From: Hadesarchaea archaeon
Lineage (GTDB): Archaea > Hadarchaeota > Hadarchaeia > Hadarchaeales > Hadarchaeaceae
NCBI GenBank assembly: GCA_029880065.1
Contig: JAOUPD010000012.1
Coordinates: 1 to 17,371, forward strand
DNA: 17,371 nt
Reading direction: 5' to 3'
Of the stretch, positions 9,513 to 17,371 are shown piece by piece. Both the position numbers and the translations under genes were made by a program. Under the pieces are notes generated by a model, which saw nothing but the letters and a program-made list of their open reading frames with translations, was not told the origin of the DNA and did no database searches. How positions within the stretch are numbered: the first letter of the stretch is position 1; every line of letters starts with the position of its first letter.

Positions 9513-10661
9513 ATGAGAACCATCATCGTACGCTACGCTGAGATAGCGCTGAAGAGCGAGCCTGTACGCAGAAGATTCGAACGGCAGTTAATCAAGAACA
9601 TTAAATTGTCCCTTAAAGGTTTAGATTACAAACTCCGAAGAGAACGGGGCCGGATATTTATCGACACCCGCAGGCCAAGCGTCGCGACAAGGCGCCTAGC
9701 CAAGATTCCGAGCATAGCCTCTGTTAGTTCATCGCTTAGGACAAACGCGGACATTGATTCGATCACCTCAGTTGTTGTGTGGAAAGCAAAGAAAATCCTC
9801 TCTCCGGGCATGACCTTCGCCATTCGGACCTCGAGGGTTGGAAAACACCCGTTTTACAGCAGAGATGTAAATGTGAATGCCGGTTCTGCTGTACTAGCTG
9901 AAGTGAATGGTGCCCTTGTGAATCTCTCGACCCCCGAACGTAGGATATTCGTCGAGATTCGCGGAACTGATGCCTACGTGTTCACAAAAATCGTGAATGG
10001 AGTCGGTGGACTACCTGTGGGCACCCAAGGTTGCGTCGTCGCACTTTTCTCGGGCAGCTTGAACAGCTCCGTTTCTTCTTACTTCACGATGAAACGTGGC
10101 TGCATGCTCCACCCGATATTTTTTGATTCTCGACCACATGCCGACGGTCAAACACGAAAACTTGCAATCAGTGCCGCGAGAAGGCTTGCTGATTTTTACC
10201 CTAAGCTCGAGCTGCGAATCTTCCCTTTTGGCAAAATCCTTCGTACAATAACCGAAGGAACACAAAAAAACGTGGCGAACTTGCTCTGCAAGCGAGCAAT
10301 GGTTCGAGTGGCCGGGGTTATCTCCGGACAAGTGGGATGCGCGGCAATCGTGACAGATGAAGATCTGAAACAAATTGCCAAAGAAGGGGTGAAAAACCTC
10401 CACGTAATCGACGATGCCTGCGAGTTGCCGATTCTCAGACCCCTTGCAGGAATGCTCAAAGACGATATCGAAAAAATCGCCCATCAGAAAGGAATTTTTT
10501 ACCCGTCCACGCATGCTGCAAATCCTCCACCATCCCATCCCACCACCCTAAAGCTTGAGAAGGTGCGTGAAATCGAGGAGGGTCTAAACATCAACACTCT
10601 CATAGAGTCAGCGCTCCCGAGGGTTAAAATCATCAAGCTGAGGCGAAGCGCGTGGACATAA
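9513..10661 (+). CDS. Divergent ThiI-like protein (THUMP plus degenerate PP-loop domain)
   Basis: The 382 residues keep the layout of archaeal ThiI, the tRNA 4-thiouridine synthase. There is an N-terminal ferredoxin-like domain (VRYAEIALKS), a THUMP domain to about residue 165, and a PP-loop domain (MKRGC-x-LHPIFFD; HVIDDACELPILRPLAGM). Its active-site motifs are lost. The PP-loop SGG-x-DS reads SGSLNS (180-185), losing a glycine and the aspartate. The archaeal sulfur-relay CXXC, normally CVLCKR, is NLLCKR, with only C259 left. The GDSLGQVASQT-like segment is TDEDLKQIAKEG, and the C-terminal cysteine segment has become THAANPPPSHP. The frame is intact and the length normal. It therefore probably binds RNA but is unlikely to adenylate and thiolate as ThiI does. 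ATG 9510 is an alternative start. It overlaps the next gene by 10 bases. Confidence 0.85.
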   Translation: MRTIIVRYAEIALKSEPVRRRFERQLIKNIKLSLKGLDYKLRRERGRIFIDTRRPSVATRRLAKIPSIASVSSSLRTNADIDSITSVVVWKAKKILSPGMTFAIRTSRVGKHPFYSRDVNVNAGSAVLAEVNGALVNLSTPERRIFVEIRGTDAYVFTKIVNGVGGLPVGTQGCVVALFSGSLNSSVSSYFTMKRGCMLHPIFFDSRPHADGQTRKLAISAARRLADFYPKLELRIFPFGKILRTITEGTQKNVANLLCKRAMVRVAGVISGQVGCAAIVTDEDLKQIAKEGVKNLHVIDDACELPILRPLAGMLKDDIEKIAHQKGIFYPSTHAANPPPSHPTTLKLEKVREIEEGLNINTLIESALPRVKIIKLRRSAWT

Positions 10662-11929
10662 TCGTCCGACCCGCAGCGGGGCTCTCCGGGGAGCTCGAGC
10701 CGCAGCCGTCTAAACTGCACACCCAATTCGCCAGCGCGTTAGCTTTGCTCGCGGAGGGTAAGAGCGTAATCGAGCATCCACTCCGCGTGAAGGATTCCTA
10801 CGTGATGCTGCAAGTCGCTGAGGCAATGGGTGCCACGGTAAAGCGAACCCATGACCGTTGGTCCATTTGGGGTGTTAACGGCAACCTGAAACCCGCCCAA
10901 AATGTCATTGACGCTAAGAACTCGGGAACCGCGCTAAGTCTGCTTACATCGATTGCAGCCCTAGCGCCCATGATAACTGTGCTTAACGGCGACACGCAAC
11001 TACGGTCCCGCTCGATGCCCGTGCTGCTGAGATCACTTCACCGCCTAGGCGCAGATGTCCATTCGACAAAAGAAGATAACAGCCCACCCTTCGTCATTTT
11101 CGGCGGGAAACTCAAGGGTGGGATGGCGCAACTCGGAGAGGTAAGTCCGCGCTACCTGCCTGCCCTCCTCCTGCCCTGCCCATATGCAGAAAAACGAGTA
11201 GAACTCTCCTTCAGACAAAGTCAGAAAAATCCGCAGCTTGAGCCCATCCTCGAACTGATGAAAAAGGCCGGTGTGGAGGTTAGCTCAAGGGGGAAAAAGA
11301 TTTTGATACCGAATCGGCCTTACCATGCGTTCAGCTTTAGAGTGCCACAGGAACTCGCAGCGGCGGCGGCCTTCATCGTTGCTGCCGCCATGACAGATTC
11401 TAAACTCAAACTTCGGGGCGTTAAAAGCGTGGCTGGCCGAGACATTGCATTTTTAGAGGTCTTGAGAATGGCGGGTTTGAGGGTGCAAACATCCAAAAAA
11501 AGTTTCGTCGTGGAAGGCAAACAAAAACCCCGCGCCACCAAACTGAATCTTGCCGATGTGCCGGAACTTCTGCCTATGATTGCTGTGCTCGCATGTAAGG
11601 CCAAGGGTAAAACGCTGCTTTGGAATGCTGGTGAGGCGAGAACCATGAAATCAGATCGTATTTCAGCCATATCCCGAGAACTGCGTCGGATGGGGGCGAG
11701 GGTACTCGAACGCCACGACGGCTTACTTATCCAAGGGACAACCAAGCTCAAAGGGTGCGAGGTTGATGGACACGAGGATTACGCGATCGTCGCAGCCTTG
11801 GTCGTGGCAGGACTCCTCGCCGAAGGTGAAATAAAGATAAAAAATGGGGACGCAGCGCTCAGAACCTCGTGCTCCCGTTTCATCTCAACGTTCCAAGAGT
11901 TAGGAGCAGATATCCGCTACTCAGTTTAG
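10652..11929 (+). CDS. Divergent EPSP-synthase-family (AroA-like) protein
   Basis: At 425 residues this spans the full two-domain EPSP synthase fold and aligns with archaeal AroA end to end: QPSK..., NSGTA, GDTQLRSR, KSDRISAISRELRRMGA, and a final FQELGADI. EPSP synthase joins PEP to shikimate 3-phosphate. Many of its functional residues (E. coli numbering in brackets) are changed here: Ser23 to L22, Arg27 to F26, Arg100 to S96, the SSQ171 motif to SPR167, Asp313 to E305, Glu341 to K333, Arg386 to A378. Lys22 (K21), Arg124 (about R118) and Arg344 (R336) remain. Assignments are by eye. Loss of the phosphoshikimate-binding Arg and Gln and the catalytic Glu argues against normal AroA activity. 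It may use another substrate or be non-enzymatic. GTG 10652 lies inside the end of the ThiI-like gene, so translation is likely coupled. Confidence 0.85.
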   Translation: MDIIVRPAAGLSGELEPQPSKLHTQFASALALLAEGKSVIEHPLRVKDSYVMLQVAEAMGATVKRTHDRWSIWGVNGNLKPAQNVIDAKNSGTALSLLTSIAALAPMITVLNGDTQLRSRSMPVLLRSLHRLGADVHSTKEDNSPPFVIFGGKLKGGMAQLGEVSPRYLPALLLPCPYAEKRVELSFRQSQKNPQLEPILELMKKAGVEVSSRGKKILIPNRPYHAFSFRVPQELAAAAAFIVAAAMTDSKLKLRGVKSVAGRDIAFLEVLRMAGLRVQTSKKSFVVEGKQKPRATKLNLADVPELLPMIAVLACKAKGKTLLWNAGEARTMKSDRISAISRELRRMGARVLERHDGLLIQGTTKLKGCEVDGHEDYAIVAALVVAGLLAEGEIKIKNGDAALRTSCSRFISTFQELGADIRYSV

Positions 11930-11967
11930 CAGGCGAACTTTACGCAAGCTACGGGCACATTTAAACA

Positions 11968-12720
11968 TTATGCGCCGGTGAGCGCCAAGATGAGGCACCA
12001 GTAAATGTCCCCGTAGAAAATCGCGGTGACCACTCCCAGCCCGAGCGCGGGAGCAAATGGTATGCCCTTCTTGAGTTTTATATAGTTCTTCAGCTTACGC
12101 TCGCGGACGAGACGCTTAAGCGCCCCGACTTGGTAGCGCGTGAGACCAGCCGCACGCCTAGGATTGGCGTAGAGACGATCGTAATGTAATTTCCTAAATT
12201 TTGAACTCCAACGTCTGACCTTTCCATCTTTCTCGTAAATCGTCACGGCTGGGATCATGCCCTCTTTGAGTTCCGTGATCTTGACTTGCTCATAGAGCAT
12301 GCCTCGCCCGCGAATGCGACAGATCACCGCGTAGACGAGCAGGATTGGCATGATGGCGATGACTGAGTTAAACAAAATCGTGATGGGGAATGGATAGGGC
12401 AAGTTTTCGACATTGGGTGCGGGATAAAACGGCAACAAAGCTCCTAAAGCCGTGAAGAGCTTTACATCGCCCCCCGCCCAGCCACCCATGAGCCACATTA
12501 CGTAGCCGATTGCAAAGGCTATTGCCGCCCCGAGCGCCCCGGAGATAGCCGTCCAGAGATCCCAGCGCCAAATACCGAGGAGCACGTAAAAAACGATGCC
12601 GACCCCTATGAGCGGAAATGTGAGCCGGTTGGGGATGATCCGCTTCCGTAGGTCCGTGTAGTTGGCTATGCAGACCGCTACGAGAGCGATTACAGCTGGT
12701 ATGAACCCGAGCTCGAACAC
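11968..12720 (-). CDS. Archaeal prepilin peptidase (A24 family, FlaK/PibD/EppA-like)
   Basis: This 250-residue integral membrane aspartyl protease removes class III signal peptides from archaellins and pilins on the cytoplasmic face. The first catalytic Asp is D23 in NYTDLRKRIIPN after transmembrane segment 1. The second is D85 in GGWAGGDVKLF, the family GxGD-type motif. Hydrophobic segments are seen at about 5-20, 35-52, 58-78, 112-135 and 228-248. The stretch 140-225 is a charged, arginine/lysine-rich cytoplasmic insert. The GTG start is supported by a Shine-Dalgarno GGTGATT just upstream on the minus strand. A TATA-like TTATTTATC lies near 12741-12750 on that strand. No pilin or archaellin gene is nearby. 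It converges with the AroA-like gene. Confidence 0.9.
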   Translation of the reverse strand: MFELGFIPAVIALVAVCIANYTDLRKRIIPNRLTFPLIGVGIVFYVLLGIWRWDLWTAISGALGAAIAFAIGYVMWLMGGWAGGDVKLFTALGALLPFYPAPNVENLPYPFPITILFNSVIAIMPILLVYAVICRIRGRGMLYEQVKITELKEGMIPAVTIYEKDGKVRRWSSKFRKLHYDRLYANPRRAAGLTRYQVGALKRLVRERKLKNYIKLKKGIPFAPALGLGVVTAIFYGDIYWCLILALTGA

Positions 12721-12740
12721 TCAATCACCCTACCTCACTT

Positions 12741-12751
12741 TTGTTTGATAA
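12741..12751 (-). promoter_or_regulatory. TATA box for the prepilin peptidase gene
   Basis: On the minus strand this reads CTTATTTATCA, about 25 bases upstream of a start site near 12725. That leaves a very short leader which would still contain the GGTGATT ribosome-binding site. Confidence 0.45.
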
Positions 12752-12820
12752 ATAAGAACTTTTTCACCCCCAATTACAAAATACTCGACTAGCAAAACTA
12801 CGCGGAGACATCGGGGTTAA

Positions 12821-12830
12821 ACTTATAAGT
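12821..12830 (+). promoter_or_regulatory. TATA box for the thermosome gene
   Basis: ACTTATAAGT is a clear TATA-like palindrome about 40 bases before ATG 12865. Initiation near 12850 would give a leader of about 15 bases containing the AGGTGG ribosome-binding site. It covers the GTG at 12829, which is therefore unlikely to be the start codon. Confidence 0.55.
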
Positions 12831-12864
12831 GAAAAGCAATCTCAAGGATTCAATAGGTGGTAGA

Positions 12865-14502
12865 ATGAGCACACTAGGAGGTAGGGCTGTTCTCGTGCTG
12901 CCTGAGGGCGCACGAAGAGTAGTTGGCCGTGATGCCCAGCGCATGAACATTATGGCGGCCCGCGTGATAACTGAAGCGGTCCGCACGACGCTTGGACCGC
13001 GGGGTATGGACAAAATGTTAGTTGATAGTTTGGGCGATGTTGTTATTACAAACGATGGTGTTACAATTCTTAAGGAAATGGAAGTCGAACATCCGGCAGC
13101 GAAAATGATAGTCGAAGTGGCGAAGACGCAGGACGATGAAGTTGGGGATGGAACAACCACAGCTGTGATAATTGCTGGCGAACTCTTGCACGAAGCAGAG
13201 CGCTTACTCGACCAAGCCATCCACCCGACGGTAATTGCCTCCGGCTATCGAATGGCCGCCGAGAAAGCCCAAGAGATATTGAATGAACTCGCCGATGAAG
13301 TGACGATTGAGAAGGAGGAGCTCCTCAAGCAGACGGCGATGACCGCAATGACCGGAAAGAAAGCGGAGAGCGCGAGAGAGACGCTCGCCAGCCTCGTCGT
13401 AAGAGCTGTGAAGCAAATAGCGGACAAAACGGATGGGGGGTACACCATTGACATAGATCACATCGGCATTGAGAAGAAGCCCGGAAAAAGCACTGAAGAT
13501 TCTCAACTTATCCAAGGAGTGATTCTTGACAAAGAGCGCGTCCATCCAGGAATGCCAAAGCAGGTAAAAAATGCCAAGATTGCCTTGCTTGACTACGCCC
13601 TTGAGATAAAGAAGACCGAAACCGATGCCGAAATCAGGGTCACTAGGCCCGACCAGCTCCGCGCGTTTTTGGATGAGGAGGAGAGCATGCTCAAAAAGAT
13701 GGTCGATCAAATCGTTGCTAGTGGCGCGAACGTCGTTATATGCCAGAAGGGAATTGATGACATCGTACAGCACTACCTCTCGAAGGTGAGTATTTTCGCG
13801 ATTCGGCGGGCCAAAAAATCGGATATGGAGAAATTAGCCCGCGCCACGGGAGGTAAAATCGTCACAATCATCGAAGATCTAACGAGCGCTGACCTCGGCA
13901 AAGCTGGATTAATCGAGGAACGGAAGATAGGTGATGACAAGATGACCTTCGTGGAGGGCTGTAAGAATCCGAAGGCAGTAAGCCTGCTAGTGCGCGGTGG
14001 TACCGAGCATGTAGTCGACGAGATTGAGCGTGCCGTACACGATGCAATCAGTGTAGTCTCCTCAGCAATCGAAGACGGCAAAATTGTCACAGGTGGTGGA
14101 GCGCCCGAGATTGAACTAGCCAAGCGATTGAAGGAGTACGCGGAAACTGTTGGCGGACGTGAAGCACTTGCAGTCAACGGATTTGCAAACGCCATCGAGA
14201 CAATCCCCCGAACCTTGGCCGAGAACGCGGGGCTAGACCGCATAGATATGCTTTTGGAGTTGCGCGCCAAGCATGAAAGCTCCAACGGGAAAAACTTCGG
14301 GATTGAGGTCTACAAGGGTGAAGTCACCGATATGATGAAAATGGGAGTTATCGAACCTCTGCGCACAAAAACCCAAGCGATAAAATCGGCGAGTGAAGCT
14401 GCGATAATGATCCTTCGAATCGACGATGTGATATCTGCGTCCAAGAGGGAAATGATGCCACCGGGAGGACCTCCTGGAGAAGGGGAAATGGGCGAGGAGT
14501 AA
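12865..14502 (+). CDS. thsA: Thermosome subunit (group II chaperonin)
   Basis: At 545 residues from ATG 12865 this has the usual thermosome length. Thermosomes form double-ring, eight- or nine-fold cages that fold proteins in an ATP cycle in the cytoplasm. Visible motifs are TTLGPRGMDKM (41-51), ITNDGVTILKEM with Asp64, the P-loop-like GDGTTT (94-99), and the C-terminal GGGAPEIELAKRL nucleotide-binding motif. The tail ends PPGEGEMGEE rather than in long GGM repeats. I preferred ATG 12865 over the in-frame GTG 12829 because AGGTGG at 12855-12860 is a good ribosome-binding site and the GTG overlaps the TATA box. The gene is monocistronic: divergent from the prepilin peptidase gene and convergent with the AMP phosphorylase gene. 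Whether other thermosome subunits exist cannot be seen here. Confidence 0.97.
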   Translation: MSTLGGRAVLVLPEGARRVVGRDAQRMNIMAARVITEAVRTTLGPRGMDKMLVDSLGDVVITNDGVTILKEMEVEHPAAKMIVEVAKTQDDEVGDGTTTAVIIAGELLHEAERLLDQAIHPTVIASGYRMAAEKAQEILNELADEVTIEKEELLKQTAMTAMTGKKAESARETLASLVVRAVKQIADKTDGGYTIDIDHIGIEKKPGKSTEDSQLIQGVILDKERVHPGMPKQVKNAKIALLDYALEIKKTETDAEIRVTRPDQLRAFLDEEESMLKKMVDQIVASGANVVICQKGIDDIVQHYLSKVSIFAIRRAKKSDMEKLARATGGKIVTIIEDLTSADLGKAGLIEERKIGDDKMTFVEGCKNPKAVSLLVRGGTEHVVDEIERAVHDAISVVSSAIEDGKIVTGGGAPEIELAKRLKEYAETVGGREALAVNGFANAIETIPRTLAENAGLDRIDMLLELRAKHESSNGKNFGIEVYKGEVTDMMKMGVIEPLRTKTQAIKSASEAAIMILRIDDVISASKREMMPPGGPPGEGEMGEE

Positions 14503-14574
14503 ACGTTGAATAAAGAATAAGACGCTATAAGCGCTGCCCCATGTTTTTCAAAGTTTCCATTTAAGATTGTGATC

Positions 14575-16107
14575 TCATTCCATGTGGGGGCGGTGCGACA
14601 TTTTTTCCAGTAACATTCCCTCTATTTTTATTGGCGGCTGCCGCTTAGCTATCGCTAAAGCTTCGTCGAGCTTAGTTTCGTGCTCCGCGTAAATTTCCAG
14701 AAGTGGTTCATCCTTATTGACGCTCCGACCTTCTTTGAGGATAACCCTCAACCCGGCGCCTTTGTTGCGCGGAGCGCCTGCAGCGCGGGCTATTTCATTT
14801 ATTCTTTTATTATCGATATGTGTCACGTATCCGGTGGAAGGGGCAAGAACTACTTCCTTTTTATCCCCAATCGGAATTTCCTCTGGCTTAATCTTCGAGT
14901 TGCCCCCCTGAGCCTCGATAATCTCACACATCTTTTGGTGAGCCTTACCAGATTTCAAAATATCAATCGCCATCTGTCGCCCCATACCGGGACTAGCTGC
15001 TCCACCTAGCTCAAGCATTATGCCCGCCAAACTCGTTGCTTTTTCGACCAAACTCCCTGGTCCGTCGCCGCGCAAAGTTTCAAGAGCCTCCTTAGCCTCG
15101 AGAGCAGGACCGACCGCGTAGCCCACGGGCTGACCACCATAAGTCACGGCCGCCTCAACTTGGACATTGAGCCGACGCCCCAACTCAATAAAATCATGTG
15201 CCAAGCTTCGTGCTTGATCTACGGCCTCAACCTTTGCGCCATGCCCAGTCGGAATGTCAATTAATATGCGGTCGGCACCTACCGCCAGCTTCTTTGACAT
15301 CACGCTCGCGAGTAACTGGCAGCGAGGGTCCAGCCTGAGCATCCGCTCTGTGTTGATTATAACATCGTCTGCCGGGGCCAACCTAACCGCGCCACCCCAT
15401 GCCAAGACTGCGCCGACTCGTTCGACAATCTGCTTGATCTCATCTAGATCGAATGTCACGTTGGCAAGGACATTCATCACATCGGCTGTTCCCGCTGCGC
15501 TGGTTATCGCTCGACTACTCGTCTTCGGCACAGTCAAGCCTGCAGCGGCCACAATCGGGACGGTGACCAAAGCATACTTGTTGCCAGGAACACCCCCTAT
15601 GCTGTGAACATCGAGCACCGGGCTGATGTCTAGTTCTAATTTATCACCAGTGGCAACCATTCGCTGCGTCAACGCAACAATTTCGTTTGTTGTCATTCCA
15701 CGAACATGCTCTGCGACGACGAATGCCGCCATCTCTATCGAGTTCAGTTTGCCCTCAACTATATCATCAACCACTGTGTAGACTTCCTCAGCTGTTAGTT
15801 GCTCTCCTGCTATCTTTTTCCTGATGAAATCAACCGATTGTGGGTTGGGGGCAAGCGTGACGGAGAGAACATCTCCGGGCTTGAGACCAAGAGCCTCAGT
15901 AACCTCGATGAAAGTTCCAATCTCTCCCCGCTGCACCATCCTTTTCGTCGAATTGGCGATGGCTATCAATGAGGCTCTTGGAGTAGTCAACTTCACACGG
16001 TCGCCCGCAAAGTGTCCGAGCTCCTCTGCATCTTGTTCATGGAGCACGACGATTTTCCGCCCGGTTTCCATGTCGAGCGGCTTAGTCTTCAAGTTCAAGT
16101 ACCTCAT
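14575..16107 (-). CDS. deoA: AMP phosphorylase (thymidine phosphorylase family)
   Basis: This 510-residue enzyme catalyses phosphorolysis of AMP and other NMPs to base and ribose 1,5-bisphosphate. In archaea that product passes via R15P isomerase to form III RuBisCO (pentose bisphosphate pathway). The archaeal N-terminal domain (about 1-85, LDMETGRKIVVLHE...) precedes the phosphorylase core. The core has GGVPGNKY (171-178) and the signature KTSSRAITSAAGTAD (195-209), where the family phosphate- and nucleoside-binding residues lie. The start is inferred from family length of about 503-510 residues; ATGs at 16149 and 16164 are in frame and would add 14 or 19 residues. TTTAAATC near 16140-16147 (minus) would act as a TATA box for the short start. 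RuBisCO and the isomerase are not in the window. It lies downstream of trpA on the same strand. Confidence 0.93.
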   Translation of the reverse strand: MRYLNLKTKPLDMETGRKIVVLHEQDAEELGHFAGDRVKLTTPRASLIAIANSTKRMVQRGEIGTFIEVTEALGLKPGDVLSVTLAPNPQSVDFIRKKIAGEQLTAEEVYTVVDDIVEGKLNSIEMAAFVVAEHVRGMTTNEIVALTQRMVATGDKLELDISPVLDVHSIGGVPGNKYALVTVPIVAAAGLTVPKTSSRAITSAAGTADVMNVLANVTFDLDEIKQIVERVGAVLAWGGAVRLAPADDVIINTERMLRLDPRCQLLASVMSKKLAVGADRILIDIPTGHGAKVEAVDQARSLAHDFIELGRRLNVQVEAAVTYGGQPVGYAVGPALEAKEALETLRGDGPGSLVEKATSLAGIMLELGGAASPGMGRQMAIDILKSGKAHQKMCEIIEAQGGNSKIKPEEIPIGDKKEVVLAPSTGYVTHIDNKRINEIARAAGAPRNKGAGLRVILKEGRSVNKDEPLLEIYAEHETKLDEALAIAKRQPPIKIEGMLLEKMSHRPHME

Positions 16108-16180
16108 GCTGTCAGGAGATTCTATTTGCAATTCGTTGGATTTAAACATTCTCCAGATGAGCATCCTGGAATCATCGAGA

Positions 16181-16987
16181 TTAATGCGCTAAACGTGCGG
16201 TAGCTTTCAAGATTTTTCCAAACTGGTCGAGTTCTCGCAACATTTTTTGTTGATCTTTCAGATTTTTGGTGATCAGGTTAATGAACGCACTACCGACTAT
16301 TGCCCCATCTGCCCCGGCCATTATGACACCTTTAACATGTTCGGGATTTGATATCCCGAATCCAACAGCAATTGGCACCCGCGAGATTTTTCGAACATCG
16401 GCTATCAATGGTTTTATTGACTCGGAAAGTTGTTCTCGAGCTCCCGTCACCCCAAGCAGGGAAACAACATAAAGAAAACCACCCGATAAATCACAAATGC
16501 GTTTAAGGCGCTCGGGAGTCGTTGTAGGCGCAACCAAGAGGATCAAATCGGCCCCATACTTTCTCGTCGCCTCCAGAACTTCGCCTGCTTCTTCTACAGG
16601 TAAGTCTGGAATTATGATGCCATCCATCCCTGCAGCTGTAAAATCCCGCACGAACTCATCGACGCCCCATTTGAACACTATGTTGTAATATGTCAACACA
16701 ACCAGCGGAACCTCGCTCGTGCAACGGATTTGACTGATTATCTCACGCACAGTTTCGGGAGTCGTGCCCGCTTTCAATGCTCTGTCGGCCGCCCCTTGAA
16801 TCGTGGGGCCGTCTGCGATTGGATCAGAAAAGGGAATCCCGAGCTCAATGATGTCTGCGTGACTAGCGAGTGTCTGAACTATTTGCGGCGTCAGCTCCGG
16901 CTTCGGGTATCCAGCAGTCACAAATGCAATCAGCGCGCCCTCACGTTTGCTCCTGAGCGCCTCAAACTTCGCACTGATCCGGCTCAA
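16181..16987 (-). CDS. trpA: Tryptophan synthase alpha chain
   Basis: The 268-residue TIM-barrel subunit cleaves indole-3-glycerol phosphate to indole, which is channelled to TrpB. The catalytic Glu48 and Asp59 are visible in IIELGIPFSDPIADGPTIQ, with FVTAGYP near the N-terminus, IIIPDLPVEE, and the phosphate-binding GFGISNPEH and GADGAIVGSA segments. The start is TTG at 16987, which overlaps the trpB stop (TTGA), with an excellent GGAGGT ribosome-binding site 6 bases upstream inside trpB. This is the classic trpBA translational coupling that gives equal subunit amounts. Confidence 0.96.
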   Translation of the reverse strand: MSRISAKFEALRSKREGALIAFVTAGYPKPELTPQIVQTLASHADIIELGIPFSDPIADGPTIQGAADRALKAGTTPETVREIISQIRCTSEVPLVVLTYYNIVFKWGVDEFVRDFTAAGMDGIIIPDLPVEEAGEVLEATRKYGADLILLVAPTTTPERLKRICDLSGGFLYVVSLLGVTGAREQLSESIKPLIADVRKISRVPIAVGFGISNPEHVKGVIMAGADGAIVGSAFINLITKNLKDQQKMLRELDQFGKILKATARLAH

Positions 16988-17371
16988 ACTTTGACCTCCA
17001 TCTCTTTCGCGGCCGTCTCTACATCCTTGTCCCCGCGCCCCGAAAGATTAATCACTACTACCTTTCCCTTGAACTTTGAAGGCATTTTTTTCAGGTAAGC
17101 GATAGCGTGTGCCGACTCGAGTGCTGGCAGAATTCCCTCGGTCTCAGAGAGCAATTTAAACGCGCCCATTGCCTCGTCGTCGGTAACACTGTCGTAATGG
17201 ATGCGCCCCTGAAGCTTCATAAACGCGTGCTCAGGACCAACCCCGGGGTAATCCAGCCCGGCGGAAATGCTGTGAGTTGGTAAGATCTGCCCGAATTTAT
17301 CCTGCATCACTAAGCTATGGGATCCGTGGAGTATGCCTTTGGACCCACTACAAAGCGGCGCTGCATGCTTT
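16984..17371 (-). CDS. trpB: Tryptophan synthase beta chain, C-terminal part (gene continues outside the window)
   Basis: About 128 C-terminal residues are visible, from KHAAPL at the window edge to the stop overlapping trpA. They match TrpB1, the TrpA-partnered form: GILHGSHS, the invariant HSISAGLDYPGVGPEHAFMK block, ESAHAIAYLKK, and NLSGRGDKDV near the end. The enzyme is PLP-dependent and condenses indole with serine to tryptophan; the PLP lysine lies upstream of this window. An in-frame GTG at 17310 is internal, not a start. Confidence 0.95.
   Translation of the reverse strand, partial: KHAAPLCSGSKGILHGSHSLVMQDKFGQILPTHSISAGLDYPGVGPEHAFMKLQGRIHYDSVTDDEAMGAFKLLSETEGILPALESAHAIAYLKKMPSKFKGKVVVINLSGRGDKDVETAAKEMEVKV

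Noticed and set aside
12829..12864. Upstream GTG start for the thermosome
   Set aside because: It overlaps the TATA box, and a strong ribosome-binding site precedes ATG 12865, which gives the usual family length.
16108..16164. Longer start for the AMP phosphorylase
   Set aside because: The extra 19 residues are not part of the family N-terminus and cover a TATA-like element; it remains possible because the frame is open.

Overview
The window is archaeal. It encodes a TATA-binding protein, a thermosome subunit, ribosomal protein eS17, a ThiD-ThiN fusion, an archaeal prepilin peptidase and an AMP phosphorylase. The 16S and 23S rRNA genes carry archaeal signatures, and several genes sit directly behind TATA-like boxes with little or no leader. 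The sequence alone does not fix the lineage. Two classical archaeal 16S primer/probe sites carry substitutions, so an uncultured, deep-branching euryarchaeal-type group is plausible, but that is inference.

Layout. Positions 1-1404 (+) hold the end of thiDN, then eS17 with a tightly coupled small ferredoxin that lacks one cluster-ligand cysteine. Positions 1500-7970 are the rRNA region. The 23S (about 1545-4600), tRNA-Ala(UGC) (4777-4848) and 16S (about 6169-7649) are all on the minus strand in the usual 16S-tRNA-23S order. Between tRNA-Ala and 16S, however, lies a complete gene on the opposite strand (4986-6101) for a secreted, C-terminally anchored protein of unknown function. The 16S has its own processing stem followed by a T8 run, and the 23S has the same arrangement. 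The inserted gene has its own terminator-like hairpin and a TATA box placed for a leaderless TTG start. The rRNA operon therefore looks split into two transcription units. No 5S gene is visible.

Positions 7978-8732 (+) carry a PRC-barrel protein and a gamma-class carbonic anhydrase-like protein. Positions 8901-9443 (+) encode TBP, in which both conserved DNA-contacting threonines of the saddle are replaced. Positions 9513-11929 (+) hold an overlapping pair: a ThiI homologue without an intact PP-loop or CXXC motif, and an EPSP-synthase homologue without many substrate-binding and catalytic residues. Both have intact frames and family-like lengths, so they look like maintained divergent proteins rather than decaying genes.

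Positions 11968-12720 (-) encode a prepilin peptidase, divergent from the thermosome gene (12865-14502, +). Positions 14575-17371 (-) hold an AMP phosphorylase (nucleotide salvage) downstream of trpB-trpA (tryptophan synthase, trpB cut by the window edge).

The points most worth following are the split rRNA locus with its antisense membrane-protein gene, the overlapping pair of apparently catalytically altered ThiI and AroA homologues, and the altered TBP saddle.
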